A stretch of DNA of 13,450 nucleotides from an uncultured Collinsella sp. (GTDB lineage Bacteria > Actinomycetota > Coriobacteriia > Coriobacteriales > Coriobacteriaceae). Location: the NCBI GenBank assembly GCA_900555355.1, contig USKV01000015.1:1-13450 (forward strand), read 5' to 3'. The notes below the pieces were generated by a model. That model searched no databases, was not told the origin of the DNA, and saw only the letters and a program-made list of their open reading frames with translations. Shown piece after piece: positions 5,955 to 12,440 of the stretch (position 1 is the first letter of the stretch; every line of letters begins with the position of its first letter). The translations under genes and the position numbers were made by a program.

Positions 5955-6081
5955 GGGGCCGCCGTTTGTTTTCTTTCCGGCGCATTCCGCAGGACGCAAG
6001 AAGCCCTCGCCGCACGAAGTGCGCAGCGAGGGCTTCTTGCATGTCCGAGGACGCGCCGGAAAGAAAACAAACGGCGGCCCC
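5955..6081. terminator. Complete long hairpin element, copy 2: terminator after the PEPC gene
   Basis: Arms 5955-5983 and 6053-6081 are a perfect 29-bp inverted repeat, unrelated in sequence to the 29-bp arms of copy 1. The 69-bp interior has a 15-bp stem, GCAAGAAGCCCTCGC (5996-6010) against GCGAGGGCTTCTTGC (6026-6040). It also has a cap of CGCAC, loop GAA, GTGCG, and the same flanking strips ATTCCGCAGGAC and ATGTCCGAGGAC as copy 1. It lies 24 bp past the PEPC stop and probably ends that transcript. CGGACAAC follows the right arm here and in copy 1 (overlapping by 1-2 bases). Confidence 0.82.
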
Positions 6082-6105
6082 GGACAACGACTACAGGGCT
6101 ATCGA

Positions 6106-8919
6106 TTACCCCGTGTTCTGCAGTCCTGCCGAGACGCCGGTCACAGTCGAAAGAATCAGGCTCATGTACTCGGCCTTCTTCTCCTCGGCCATCTCGTCCT
6201 GGTTCATACGCACCTCGCGAAGGGCGCGAACCTGGGCGATGGACAGGGCGTCGACATAGGGGTTACGCACGCGAACGGCGCAGCCGAGCACGCGGCGGCG
6301 CTGCAGCGGCCACTCGTCACCAACGATGGCAAGGACCCACTTACGCGTGAGCTGCATCTCGGTAAAGACCTTCTCGGACAGATCCTGGCGATCGCCCAGG
6401 TGCAGATACATCTTGGCGATGCGCTGGTCGGTCTTGGCGATCGACATCTCGATGTTGTCGATAAAGGTGCGGAAGAACGGCCACTCCTGGTAGGCAGCCT
6501 TAAGCTGGTCCAGATCGCCAAACTGCTCGCAGGCGGTACCCAGGCCGTACCAAGCGGCCAGATTGATGCGCGCCTGGCTCCAGCTGAAGATCCACGGAAT
6601 GGTACGCAGGTCGTCGAGCGACTTGGCACCCAGGCCGCGCTTGGCAGGACGCGAGCCGATCGGCAGCAGACCGACCTCGGTCAGCGGCGTCACGGTCGAG
6701 AACCACGGCGTAAAGTCCTCGGTGTTCAGCAGGTCCAGATAGCGCTCGTGGCTTGCGGCGTTGAGCTTCTCGGCCATATCCCAGAACTTCTGCGTAGTCT
6801 CGGTGTTGGTCTTCTCGACACTCGGGGCCGACTGCAAAAGCGTTGCGGCGGCAACGGACTCAACATGGCGCTGAGCCAGCGTGCGGTTGCCGTAACGGGC
6901 AAAGATGACCTCGCCCTGCTCGGTGAGCTTAAAGAAGCAGTTGACCGAACCCTTGGGCTGAGCCAGCACGGCCTTATTGGCCGGGCCGCCGCCACGGCCC
7001 ACGGCACCGCCGCGACCGTGCATGAGCACCAGGTCGATATCGTTCTTCTCTGCCCACTTGGCGATGCGCTCCTGCGCGGAGTGCAGCGCGAGCATGGCCG
7101 TGGTAGGACCGGCATCCTTGGAGGAGTCGGAGTAGCCCAGCATAACCTCCATGCGGCGGTTGGTCTGAGCAAGGCGCTTCTGCACCACGGGCAGCGTGAG
7201 CATCTGGTCGAGCACGTCAACGCAGCCCTCGAGGTCCTCGAGCTGCTCGAACAGCGGGATCACATCGAGCTCGGGGACATCCTCCTCGTGTGCAAAGGAC
7301 AGGTGGGCGAGCTCAAAGACGTCGGCCACATGCTGGGCGCTCTTGGTAAACGAGATGATGTAGCGGTGCGCCATCTTCTTGCCGTAGCGCTTTTGGATGG
7401 AGCCGATAGCACGGAAGGTATCGATGACTTCGCGCGTCATGGGCTGCAGGTCGCCATGGATACCGTTCTCGTGGATATCCTTGAGGGCGCGGGCATGCAC
7501 CACGGAGTGCTGACGGAACTCCATCTCGACCATATGGAAGCCGAAGGACTCGACTTGCCAGATGATGGTCTGGACCGGGCCGTAGGCGGCACGGACGGCA
7601 CCGCAGGCGGCCAGCGAACGCTGGACGACGCGCAGGTCATCCAGGAACTCGTCGGCGCTGTGGTACATGGTGTCGGTGATACGGCGCACGGTGGCGTTCA
7701 GACGGTCGGCCATGACGAGCATGACGGCGCGATGCGGCTCGTGCTCGGAGATCAGCTCGGCGCGGGCCGTGTACCGAGGGCTCATCTCGACCTGATGGTT
7801 CCACAGGTTAATGAGCTCGGCCGACGGCTTGCTGTAGGTGGCCTCGAGCGTGAGGTTGCGGCCGATGTGGCGGCACTTGTCCTCGAGCTTGAGCACCATG
7901 TGCGTAAAGTACTTGGCGGCGACCTCACGGCTCACCTTGGCGGTGACGTTGGGGTTACCGTCGCGGTCGGAACCGATCCAGCTGCCGGGATGGAAGAACG
8001 CCGGGCACAGCGGCGGCACAGTACCGGCCTTGTCGCCCAGCACCCAATCGTCAAAACGACGATAGATAACGGGGATAACGTCGAACAGCGTGTTATCGAA
8101 GATGTCGATGATGGTATCGGCTTCCTCGACCGGCGTGGGCTTCTTGAGCGCGATGGGGCTCGTACGCACCAGGGCGTCGATCTCCTGCAGCATATGGCGC
8201 TCGTTCTCCACCAGGTCGGAGCCGCCCAGACGCGGACGCTCCTCCAGCAGGTTGGAGATACGGCGGATCTTGCCCTCGACGGCCTTACGACGGGCCTCGG
8301 TGGGATGTGCGGTAAAGACAGGGTGGAACTCGAGCTTGTCGAGCAGCTCGTTGGCACCCTCGACACCCAGCTCATTCACCAGCTGGTGATAGGCAACGGT
8401 AAGCTCGTTGGCAGGATCGACCTCGGTATCGGTCGACGCACCGGCCTCGCGCTCGCGCAGCTGCGCCACACGGTAGTTCTCCTCCGACAGGTTTGCCAGA
8501 TGGAAAAAGCTCGTAAAGGCGCGGACAATGACCTGCTGCTTATCGAGCGGCAGGCTGTCGATCAAATCGACGACCTCACGAAATGCCACGGCAGTGGGCT
8601 CGTCGGCGGTGGGCACGCCCTGCTCGTCGACGGCTTCGTCGGCAGCGCAGGTACCGGGGTTGCCGGCATTGACCACAATCTCGGCTGTCAAAATCTTGTC
8701 GAACAGGTCCGCGATCTCGGGATCATACTCGCTAAGCACACGGCGCTCCAGGCGCAAGAACAGCGCCAGATTGTCGCGCAGCTCCTCGGGGATCTCGATC
8801 TCGGCGAGACGCTCCCTGGACTCGGCATTCGAGCCGATTCGGTTAACGAGGCGGTTGACCACGGCAGCGACGCGCGCCGCGGCTTCGGGTACAGACTGGT
8901 TGCTTAGGTTCTCAGCCAC
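6106..8919 (-). CDS. ppc: Phosphoenolpyruvate carboxylase
   Basis: PEPC adds bicarbonate to phosphoenolpyruvate to form oxaloacetate, the anaplerotic entry to the reductive branch of the TCA cycle in the cytoplasm. Signature blocks in order: HPVFTAHPTEARRK (catalytic His at about 205 from the GTG), SDRDGNPNVTAKV, GYSDSSKDAG, LMHGRGGAVGRGGGP (glycine-rich phosphate loop), the RTIPWIFSWSQARINLAAWYGLG block and the C-terminal QNTG. The C-terminal asparagine and glycine are those conserved in the family. Length is about 937 residues, longer than the E. coli enzyme because of an extended N-terminus and an acidic insert near 85-110. Two starts are possible: ATG at 8931, with AGGAGG only one base before it, and GTG at 8919, with GGAGG four bases before it. 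I prefer GTG for spacing. A -10 box lies at 8964-8969, and the hairpin element at 5955-6081 follows the stop. Confidence 0.96.
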   Translation of the reverse strand: MAENLSNQSVPEAAARVAAVVNRLVNRIGSNAESRERLAEIEIPEELRDNLALFLRLERRVLSEYDPEIADLFDKILTAEIVVNAGNPGTCAADEAVDEQGVPTADEPTAVAFREVVDLIDSLPLDKQQVIVRAFTSFFHLANLSEENYRVAQLREREAGASTDTEVDPANELTVAYHQLVNELGVEGANELLDKLEFHPVFTAHPTEARRKAVEGKIRRISNLLEERPRLGGSDLVENERHMLQEIDALVRTSPIALKKPTPVEEADTIIDIFDNTLFDVIPVIYRRFDDWVLGDKAGTVPPLCPAFFHPGSWIGSDRDGNPNVTAKVSREVAAKYFTHMVLKLEDKCRHIGRNLTLEATYSKPSAELINLWNHQVEMSPRYTARAELISEHEPHRAVMLVMADRLNATVRRITDTMYHSADEFLDDLRVVQRSLAACGAVRAAYGPVQTIIWQVESFGFHMVEMEFRQHSVVHARALKDIHENGIHGDLQPMTREVIDTFRAIGSIQKRYGKKMAHRYIISFTKSAQHVADVFELAHLSFAHEEDVPELDVIPLFEQLEDLEGCVDVLDQMLTLPVVQKRLAQTNRRMEVMLGYSDSSKDAGPTTAMLALHSAQERIAKWAEKNDIDLVLMHGRGGAVGRGGGPANKAVLAQPKGSVNCFFKLTEQGEVIFARYGNRTLAQRHVESVAAATLLQSAPSVEKTNTETTQKFWDMAEKLNAASHERYLDLLNTEDFTPWFSTVTPLTEVGLLPIGSRPAKRGLGAKSLDDLRTIPWIFSWSQARINLAAWYGLGTACEQFGDLDQLKAAYQEWPFFRTFIDNIEMSIAKTDQRIAKMYLHLGDRQDLSEKVFTEMQLTRKWVLAIVGDEWPLQRRRVLGCAVRVRNPYVDALSIAQVRALREVRMNQDEMAEEKKAEYMSLILSTVTGVSAGLQNTG

Positions 8920-8963
8920 GTTTCCTCCCATTCCTCCTTCTATGCACGTAACATGCGGTATTC

Positions 8964-9023
8964 ATTATAGGCGCTTGAGAAATACTTTCGACACTGATTG
9001 CGCTTTACCACACAAAAGTATTT
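8964..9023 (-). promoter_or_regulatory. PEPC promoter -10 box with an upstream inverted repeat
   Basis: The - strand reads TATAAT at 8969-8964, a perfect -10 box about 45 bp before the GTG start. There is no good TTGACA at 17 bp. A 9-bp perfect inverted repeat, AAATACTTT (8980-8988) and AAAGTATTT (9015-9023), covers the -35 zone. A weak -35 beside a dyad suggests a regulator-dependent promoter, but this is inference. The rest of 9024-9083 shows nothing notable. Confidence 0.5.
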
Positions 9024-9083
9024 TCTGCATTGCAAAGGTTTTTGCCCTAAATGGTCGTATTTCTCGGTGGGCGGCATACGTAA

Positions 9084-9119
9084 ACGGGGGCATTCCGCAT
9101 AAAAGCGAAACACCCCCGT
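9084..9119 (-). terminator. Weak hairpin after hisS
   Basis: ACGGGGG (9084-9090) and CCCCCGT (9113-9119) form a 7-bp GC-rich stem with a 22-nt loop, about 60 bp past the hisS stop. Only three T follow on the - strand, so it is a poor intrinsic terminator. The loop begins with CATTCCGCA, which also occurs in the long hairpin elements. Confidence 0.35.
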
Positions 9120-9176
9120 AACAATCGCTCTCCATGAGCAGGGCACGTTAGCAGGCCCGAAGCTCAAAAAGATGCG

Positions 9177-10490
9177 CTACAGGCGCTCGCGAACCGCCTC
9201 GACGACGTTGTCCAGATCGGCGAGCACCTCGTCATGGCTCTGCATGTCGCGCACTTTGACCTTGCCGGCGGCAAGCTCGTCGCCACCCAGGACCAAGATG
9301 AGCTTGGCGCCTACCTTATCGGCTTGCTTAAACTGGGCCTTGAGCGAACGACCCTGATAGTCGGCCTCGGTCACGATACCTGCGGCGCGAAGCTCCTGCG
9401 TAATGGCAAAGACGTTCTGACGCAGCTCCTTGCCGGCGTTGGCGACATAGACGCACGGGGCCTCATCGGCACCCAAATCGCTGCCAAAGGCCTGCAGGGC
9501 CAGCAGGGCGCGCTCAAAACCGACAGCAAAGCCGACGCCCGCCGTGGGCTTGCCACCCTCGAGCTCGACCAGGCCATCGTAGCGGCCGCCGCCGCCGATG
9601 GAGCCGACGCCGGCGCCAGGGGCCTCGACCTCAAAGACAGTACGGCTGTAGTAGTCCAGGCCGCGCACCAAGGTGGGATCCTCGACATACTCGATACCGG
9701 CGGCATCCAGATAGCGCTTGACCTGCTCGTAGTGCTCGCGGCACTCATCGCACAGGTTGTCACCCATCAGCGGAGCCTCGGCCATGATCTCGCGGCAGTG
9801 GTCGTTCTTGCAGTCGAAGGCACGCAGCGGGTTGAGCTCGGCGCGCTCGCGGCACTCATCGCACATCTCGTCGGCGTGATCGAGGATGAACTGCTTAACC
9901 TGCTCGCGATAAGCCGGACGGCACTGGGCGTCACCCATCGAGTTGATGAGCAGACGGAGCTTGGAAAGATCGAAGCCCAAGCGCTTGTAGAACTCCATGA
10001 GCATGATGATGCACTCGGCGTCTGCCGCCGGATCGGGAGCGCCGAGCCACTCGATGCCCACCTGATGGAACTGGCGCAGGCGGCCCTTCTGGGGACGCTC
10101 GCCGCGGAACATGGCCTCGGCGTAGTAAGCCTTAAACGGCGTGGAGCCCTGGGGCACCAGGTTGTTCTCCACGACGGCGCGCACCACACCGGCCGTGCCC
10201 TCGGGACGAAGCGCCAGGCGCTGCTTGGGCTTGAGCTTGGTGTCGGTGCCCTCAGTAAAGACGCGCTCCAGGTTGGCGCCGCTAAAGACGCGGAACATCT
10301 CCTTGCGCACGACGTCGGTCGACTGGCCGATGCCGTGGACAAAGACGTCCACCTGCTCGATCGCGGGCGTCTCGATAGGCTTAAAGCCAAACGGCTCGAA
10401 TACGCCGGCCGCAATCTGCTGCATCTTTTGCCAAGCGCGCATCTCGGCGCCGATAAGGTCGCGGGTTCCCTCCGCCTTCTGTGCCTGCAT
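9177..10490 (-). CDS. hisS: Histidyl-tRNA synthetase
   Basis: This cytoplasmic class II aminoacyl-tRNA synthetase charges tRNA-His. Motif 2 is FRGERPQKGRLRQFHQVGIEWLG (128-150). The histidine-binding motifs are RPEGTAGVVRA (95-105) and LVRGLDYYSRTVFEV (274-288). The GGGGRYDGL block (299-307) and motif 3, VGFAVGFERAL (319-329), follow. The C-terminal anticodon-binding domain covers about 340-437. The insertion domain is cysteine-rich: CDEC at 210-213, C227, C232 and CDEC at 247-250, which could bind zinc; cysteines at these places occur in some bacterial HisRS. The ATG at 10490 is chosen over TTG at 10496, because AAAGGTG lies seven bases before it. The leader is only about 35 nt from the predicted promoter, so no T-box fits. 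The gene is monocistronic here. Confidence 0.96.
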   Translation of the reverse strand: MQAQKAEGTRDLIGAEMRAWQKMQQIAAGVFEPFGFKPIETPAIEQVDVFVHGIGQSTDVVRKEMFRVFSGANLERVFTEGTDTKLKPKQRLALRPEGTAGVVRAVVENNLVPQGSTPFKAYYAEAMFRGERPQKGRLRQFHQVGIEWLGAPDPAADAECIIMLMEFYKRLGFDLSKLRLLINSMGDAQCRPAYREQVKQFILDHADEMCDECRERAELNPLRAFDCKNDHCREIMAEAPLMGDNLCDECREHYEQVKRYLDAAGIEYVEDPTLVRGLDYYSRTVFEVEAPGAGVGSIGGGGRYDGLVELEGGKPTAGVGFAVGFERALLALQAFGSDLGADEAPCVYVANAGKELRQNVFAITQELRAAGIVTEADYQGRSLKAQFKQADKVGAKLILVLGGDELAAGKVKVRDMQSHDEVLADLDNVVEAVRERL

Positions 10491-10532
10491 GGGCAAACAC
10501 CTTTCTTTTGTATCGCGTCATAGGTAGTGGTC

Positions 10533-10538
10533 ATTATA
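10533..10538 (-). promoter_or_regulatory. hisS -10 box
   Basis: The - strand reads TATAAT at 10538-10533, about 43 bp before the hisS ATG. The upstream 20 bp are T-rich (the tail of the hairpin at 10556-10615), with no clear -35 hexamer. The promoter therefore begins right at the end of a terminator-like hairpin. Confidence 0.55.
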
Positions 10539-10555
10539 CGGCACAAAAACAAAAC

Positions 10556-10615
10556 GCGGCGGCGCGTCTGACCGAACGAGGGTATGGGGGCTCGTTCGGC
10601 CAGACGCACCGCCGC
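10556..10615 (-). terminator. Long hairpin 1 upstream of hisS, with T-rich tail
   Basis: A 25-bp inverted repeat (10556-10580 and 10591-10615) has two mismatches and a 10-nt loop. Read on the - strand both mismatches become G-U pairs, and the stem is followed by GTTTTGTTTTTGTG. This is a strong intrinsic terminator for leftward transcripts arriving from the M20/MFS unit, placed just before the hisS promoter. Confidence 0.7.
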
Positions 10616-10622
10616 TGTTTGG

Positions 10623-10684
10623 GATCCGTTTTCCTCCGTCTCTTTCGAATCACGTGATCTGTTGAGGACGGAGGAAAACGGATC
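10623..10684. repeat. Long hairpin 2 upstream of hisS
   Basis: GATCCGTTTTCCTCCGTC (10623-10640) and its exact reverse complement (10667-10684) form an 18-bp stem. The 26-nt loop contains a second, 10-bp palindrome, ATCACGTGAT (10649-10658). There is no T-tract on either side. The function is unknown. Confidence 0.6.
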
Positions 10685-10695
10685 ATTTCGTAGGC

Positions 10696-10759
10696 CCGTG
10701 GCCGCCTTGGAAACCGAATGATGGTACGAGCATCCATTCGGCTTCCAGGGCGGCCACGG
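10696..10759. repeat. Long hairpin 3, after the MFS remnant
   Basis: A 25-bp inverted repeat (10696-10720 and 10735-10759) has two mismatches and a 14-nt loop whose ATG/CAT ends can extend the stem. It lies 35 bp past the stop of the MFS remnant on the - strand. There is no T-tract. The remaining bases up to 10794 show nothing else. Confidence 0.55.
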
Positions 10760-10794
10760 ACAGAACGGGGCGAACAGAAAAGAGCGACGGGCGT

Positions 10795-11019
10795 CTACTC
10801 CCCCGCCACGCTCGTGCGCAGCTTGGCGGCGATGGGCTCGGATGCCAGCAGGAACACGAGCATGACCACGGAGCGCGCCAGGCACACAATCCAGGTGCTC
10901 GCAAAGGAGCCCGTGGCATCGAACAGCACGCCCGAGACGATGGCGCCGGTAGTGCCCAAGATTGCCTTGAAAGACAAGGACATAGGCCTTATGGCCATGC
11001 CCGCAGGCTTGAAAGGCAA
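10795..11019 (-). pseudogene. C-terminal remnant of an MFS transporter
   Basis: About 70 residues are readable and look like the last two membrane helices of a major facilitator transporter: ILGTTGAIVSGVLFDATGSF (helix 11 and loop, with the family's GxLFDxTGS pattern), then STWIVCLARSVVMLVFLLAS (helix 12) and a basic cytoplasmic tail. The first ten helices are absent. The preceding M20 gene ends only 9 bp before the TTG at 11019, and the remnant is in the same frame as that gene, separated by one TAG. A direct repeat, CTTGAAAGRCAAGG, occurs at 10966-10979 and 11008-11021, next to the junction. The simplest reading is a deletion that removed most of a transporter once paired with the hydrolase. 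A free-standing small membrane protein is less likely, as no ribosome-binding site is seen. Confidence 0.65.
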
Positions 11020-11028
11020 GGTTGGGTG

Positions 11029-12324
11029 CTACCGGTGGTCAGCGATATAGCCCAAAGCGACCGCCGTGTAAGCCGCGGCGCCAAGGGGAAGCTCGGCATC
11101 GCTAAAGCGTGCCTTGGGATGGTGCTGAGCAAAATGCTTGTCCGTATCAGTCGCGGCAGCGCCCACGGTAAAGTACGCACTCGGGATCTCGCTCGAGATC
11201 AACGCGAAGTCCTCGCTCGCCATGGCGTGGAACAGTGGCAAGAAGGCGGACTTGGGCAGCACCGCGCCCACGTAGCCAAGCGACGCCTGCGTCATATCGT
11301 CATCGAGTACGAGCGGGGGAACATCCGAGAGCGTCTCGATAGTCGCCGGCGTACGATAGGTCGTGGCAACACCTTTGACGACCTCCGCGATGCGGGTCTT
11401 GAGGTGCTCCATGAGCTCGACGTCGAAGCCGCGCAGCGTTCCCTCGAGCACACAAGTGTCGGGGATGACATTTGCGGCCTGACCGCCGGCGAACTTACCG
11501 ACAGTCAGTGCGACCTCCTTGGCCGCCGGCACCTCGCGGGAGATGAGCTCCTGAAGCGCCAGATGCACATGGACGCCGGCCGTGATGGGGTCGATGCAGA
11601 TCTCGGGGCTCGAGCCATGGCCACCCTTGCCCTGAAGCGTGATGCGAAAACCGTACACGCCCGAGAGCGCCGGGCTGCCGTAGAGCACCAGGCCAAGCGG
11701 CGACTGGCTATTGACATGCATGGCAAAGGCGGCCTGGGGACGCGGGTTCTGTAGCAGACCATCGGCGATGGCGGCGCGGGCACCCTCAAAGGTTTCCTCG
11801 CCCGGCTGGAACAGCAACTTAACCGTGGCATTGGCGTCGACAAGCTCCGCCTCGCGCGCCTTGAGCATACGGGCTGCACCAAGCAGCGCCGTCGCGTGCA
11901 TATCGTGTCCGCATGCGTGCATGCAGCCGTTCGTAGAGGCGAAAGGCTCGCCTGACTCTTCGGCAACGGGCAGGGCATCCATGTCGCCACGCAGCATAAC
12001 GACCGTACCGGCCTGTTCGTCCGTGCAGACGCCATTGCCCTGGGCCGCGACGGCACCGGCGCCGACAAGGCCCACAACGCAGGAACCATCGACGAGCGTG
12101 GCAAATGGGATATCCATCTCGGTCAGGCGCGCTTGAATATACGCAGAGGTCTGCGGGAGGCTATTGCCCAGCTCGGGCATCTGGTGTAAATCGTGTCGCC
12201 ACGCAGCGAGCTCGTCTGCAAAAGCCTGAGCTTCTGCAACAAGACCGTCACCGATAGCGGCCTGCGCCGCCGCGGTGGCCTTGGGCGCTGATTGCGGTTG
12301 AAGATCGGACAGTGCTGGTGCCAT
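11029..12324 (-). CDS. M20 family metallopeptidase / N-acyl amino acid amidohydrolase
   Basis: This 431-residue cytoplasmic enzyme belongs to the M20D amidohydrolases (hippurate hydrolase, N-acyl-L-amino acid and IAA-amino acid hydrolase group), which cleave an acyl group from an amino acid using two divalent metals. Motifs: RHDLHQMPEL (43-52), MLRGDMDALPV (110-120), CMHACGHDMHATALLG (134-149, metal ligands C138, H140 and catalytic D141), LFQPGEETFEGARAA (171-185, E176/E177), MHVN with H203, GGHGSSPE in the dimerisation domain, and MASEDFALIS with HHPKARF at the C-terminus. All expected metal and catalytic residues appear present. ATG 12324 is chosen over an in-frame TTG at 12378, since a GGGGGG ribosome-binding site lies five bases before it. 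The exact substrate cannot be told from sequence. A decayed MFS transporter follows directly. Confidence 0.92.
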   Translation of the reverse strand: MAPALSDLQPQSAPKATAAAQAAIGDGLVAEAQAFADELAAWRHDLHQMPELGNSLPQTSAYIQARLTEMDIPFATLVDGSCVVGLVGAGAVAAQGNGVCTDEQAGTVVMLRGDMDALPVAEESGEPFASTNGCMHACGHDMHATALLGAARMLKAREAELVDANATVKLLFQPGEETFEGARAAIADGLLQNPRPQAAFAMHVNSQSPLGLVLYGSPALSGVYGFRITLQGKGGHGSSPEICIDPITAGVHVHLALQELISREVPAAKEVALTVGKFAGGQAANVIPDTCVLEGTLRGFDVELMEHLKTRIAEVVKGVATTYRTPATIETLSDVPPLVLDDDMTQASLGYVGAVLPKSAFLPLFHAMASEDFALISSEIPSAYFTVGAAATDTDKHFAQHHPKARFSDAELPLGAAAYTAVALGYIADHR

Positions 12325-12354
12325 AGATGCCCCCCAGTAACGTTTTTGCAGCAA

Positions 12355-12389
12355 GCACTTTGATAGCGTAAAGTGCAAAGTACTACTTT
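12355..12389. promoter_or_regulatory. Two adjacent dyads upstream of the M20 gene (candidate operator)
   Basis: GCACTTT (12355-12361) and AAAGTGC (12370-12376) form a 7-bp dyad with an 8-bp spacer. AAAGTA-C-TACTTT (12377-12389), a 13-bp perfect odd-centred palindrome, follows directly. Both are built on AAAGT/ACTTT halves and lie 30-65 bp before the ATG, where a promoter should be. No clear -10/-35 pair was found. Confidence 0.45.
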
Positions 12390-12400
12390 AAGGGCGACGC

Positions 12401-12428
12401 ATAAAAAATGCCGCCCCGGGAGGGCGGC
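12401..12428 (-). terminator. Intrinsic terminator of the EamA transporter gene
   Basis: On the - strand GCCGCCC (12428-12422), loop TCCCG, GGGCGGC (12416-12410) are followed by ATTTTTTATG. The hairpin begins 13 bp past the stop at 12441 and has the classic GC stem and T6 tail. It separates the transporter from the M20 gene. Confidence 0.88.
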
Positions 12429-12440
12429 GCAACAAGTTGT

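Noticed and set aside
5617..6087. 156-codon - strand frame across the repeat array
   Set aside because: Its translation consists of the degenerate tandem repeats and hairpin arms. There is no ribosome-binding site, and it would begin within a terminator.
6019..8907. 962-codon open frame on the + strand across the whole PEPC gene
   Set aside because: It is the antisense shadow of a high-GC gene with strong third-position bias. It has no recognisable domain, and it starts inside the hairpin element.
9084..9119. Third copy of the long hairpin element, because the loop contains CATTCCGCA
   Set aside because: Only nine bases match, and neither the right strip nor the cap is present. Chance similarity cannot be excluded.
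10491..10532. T-box or other leader riboswitch for hisS
   Set aside because: The predicted promoter leaves a leader of only about 35 nt, too short for a T-box, and no specifier or antiterminator motif is visible.
10683..10919. Cys-rich small - strand frame (78 codons) over the MFS remnant
   Set aside because: It is an out-of-frame shadow of the remnant and the adjoining hairpin, without a ribosome-binding site.
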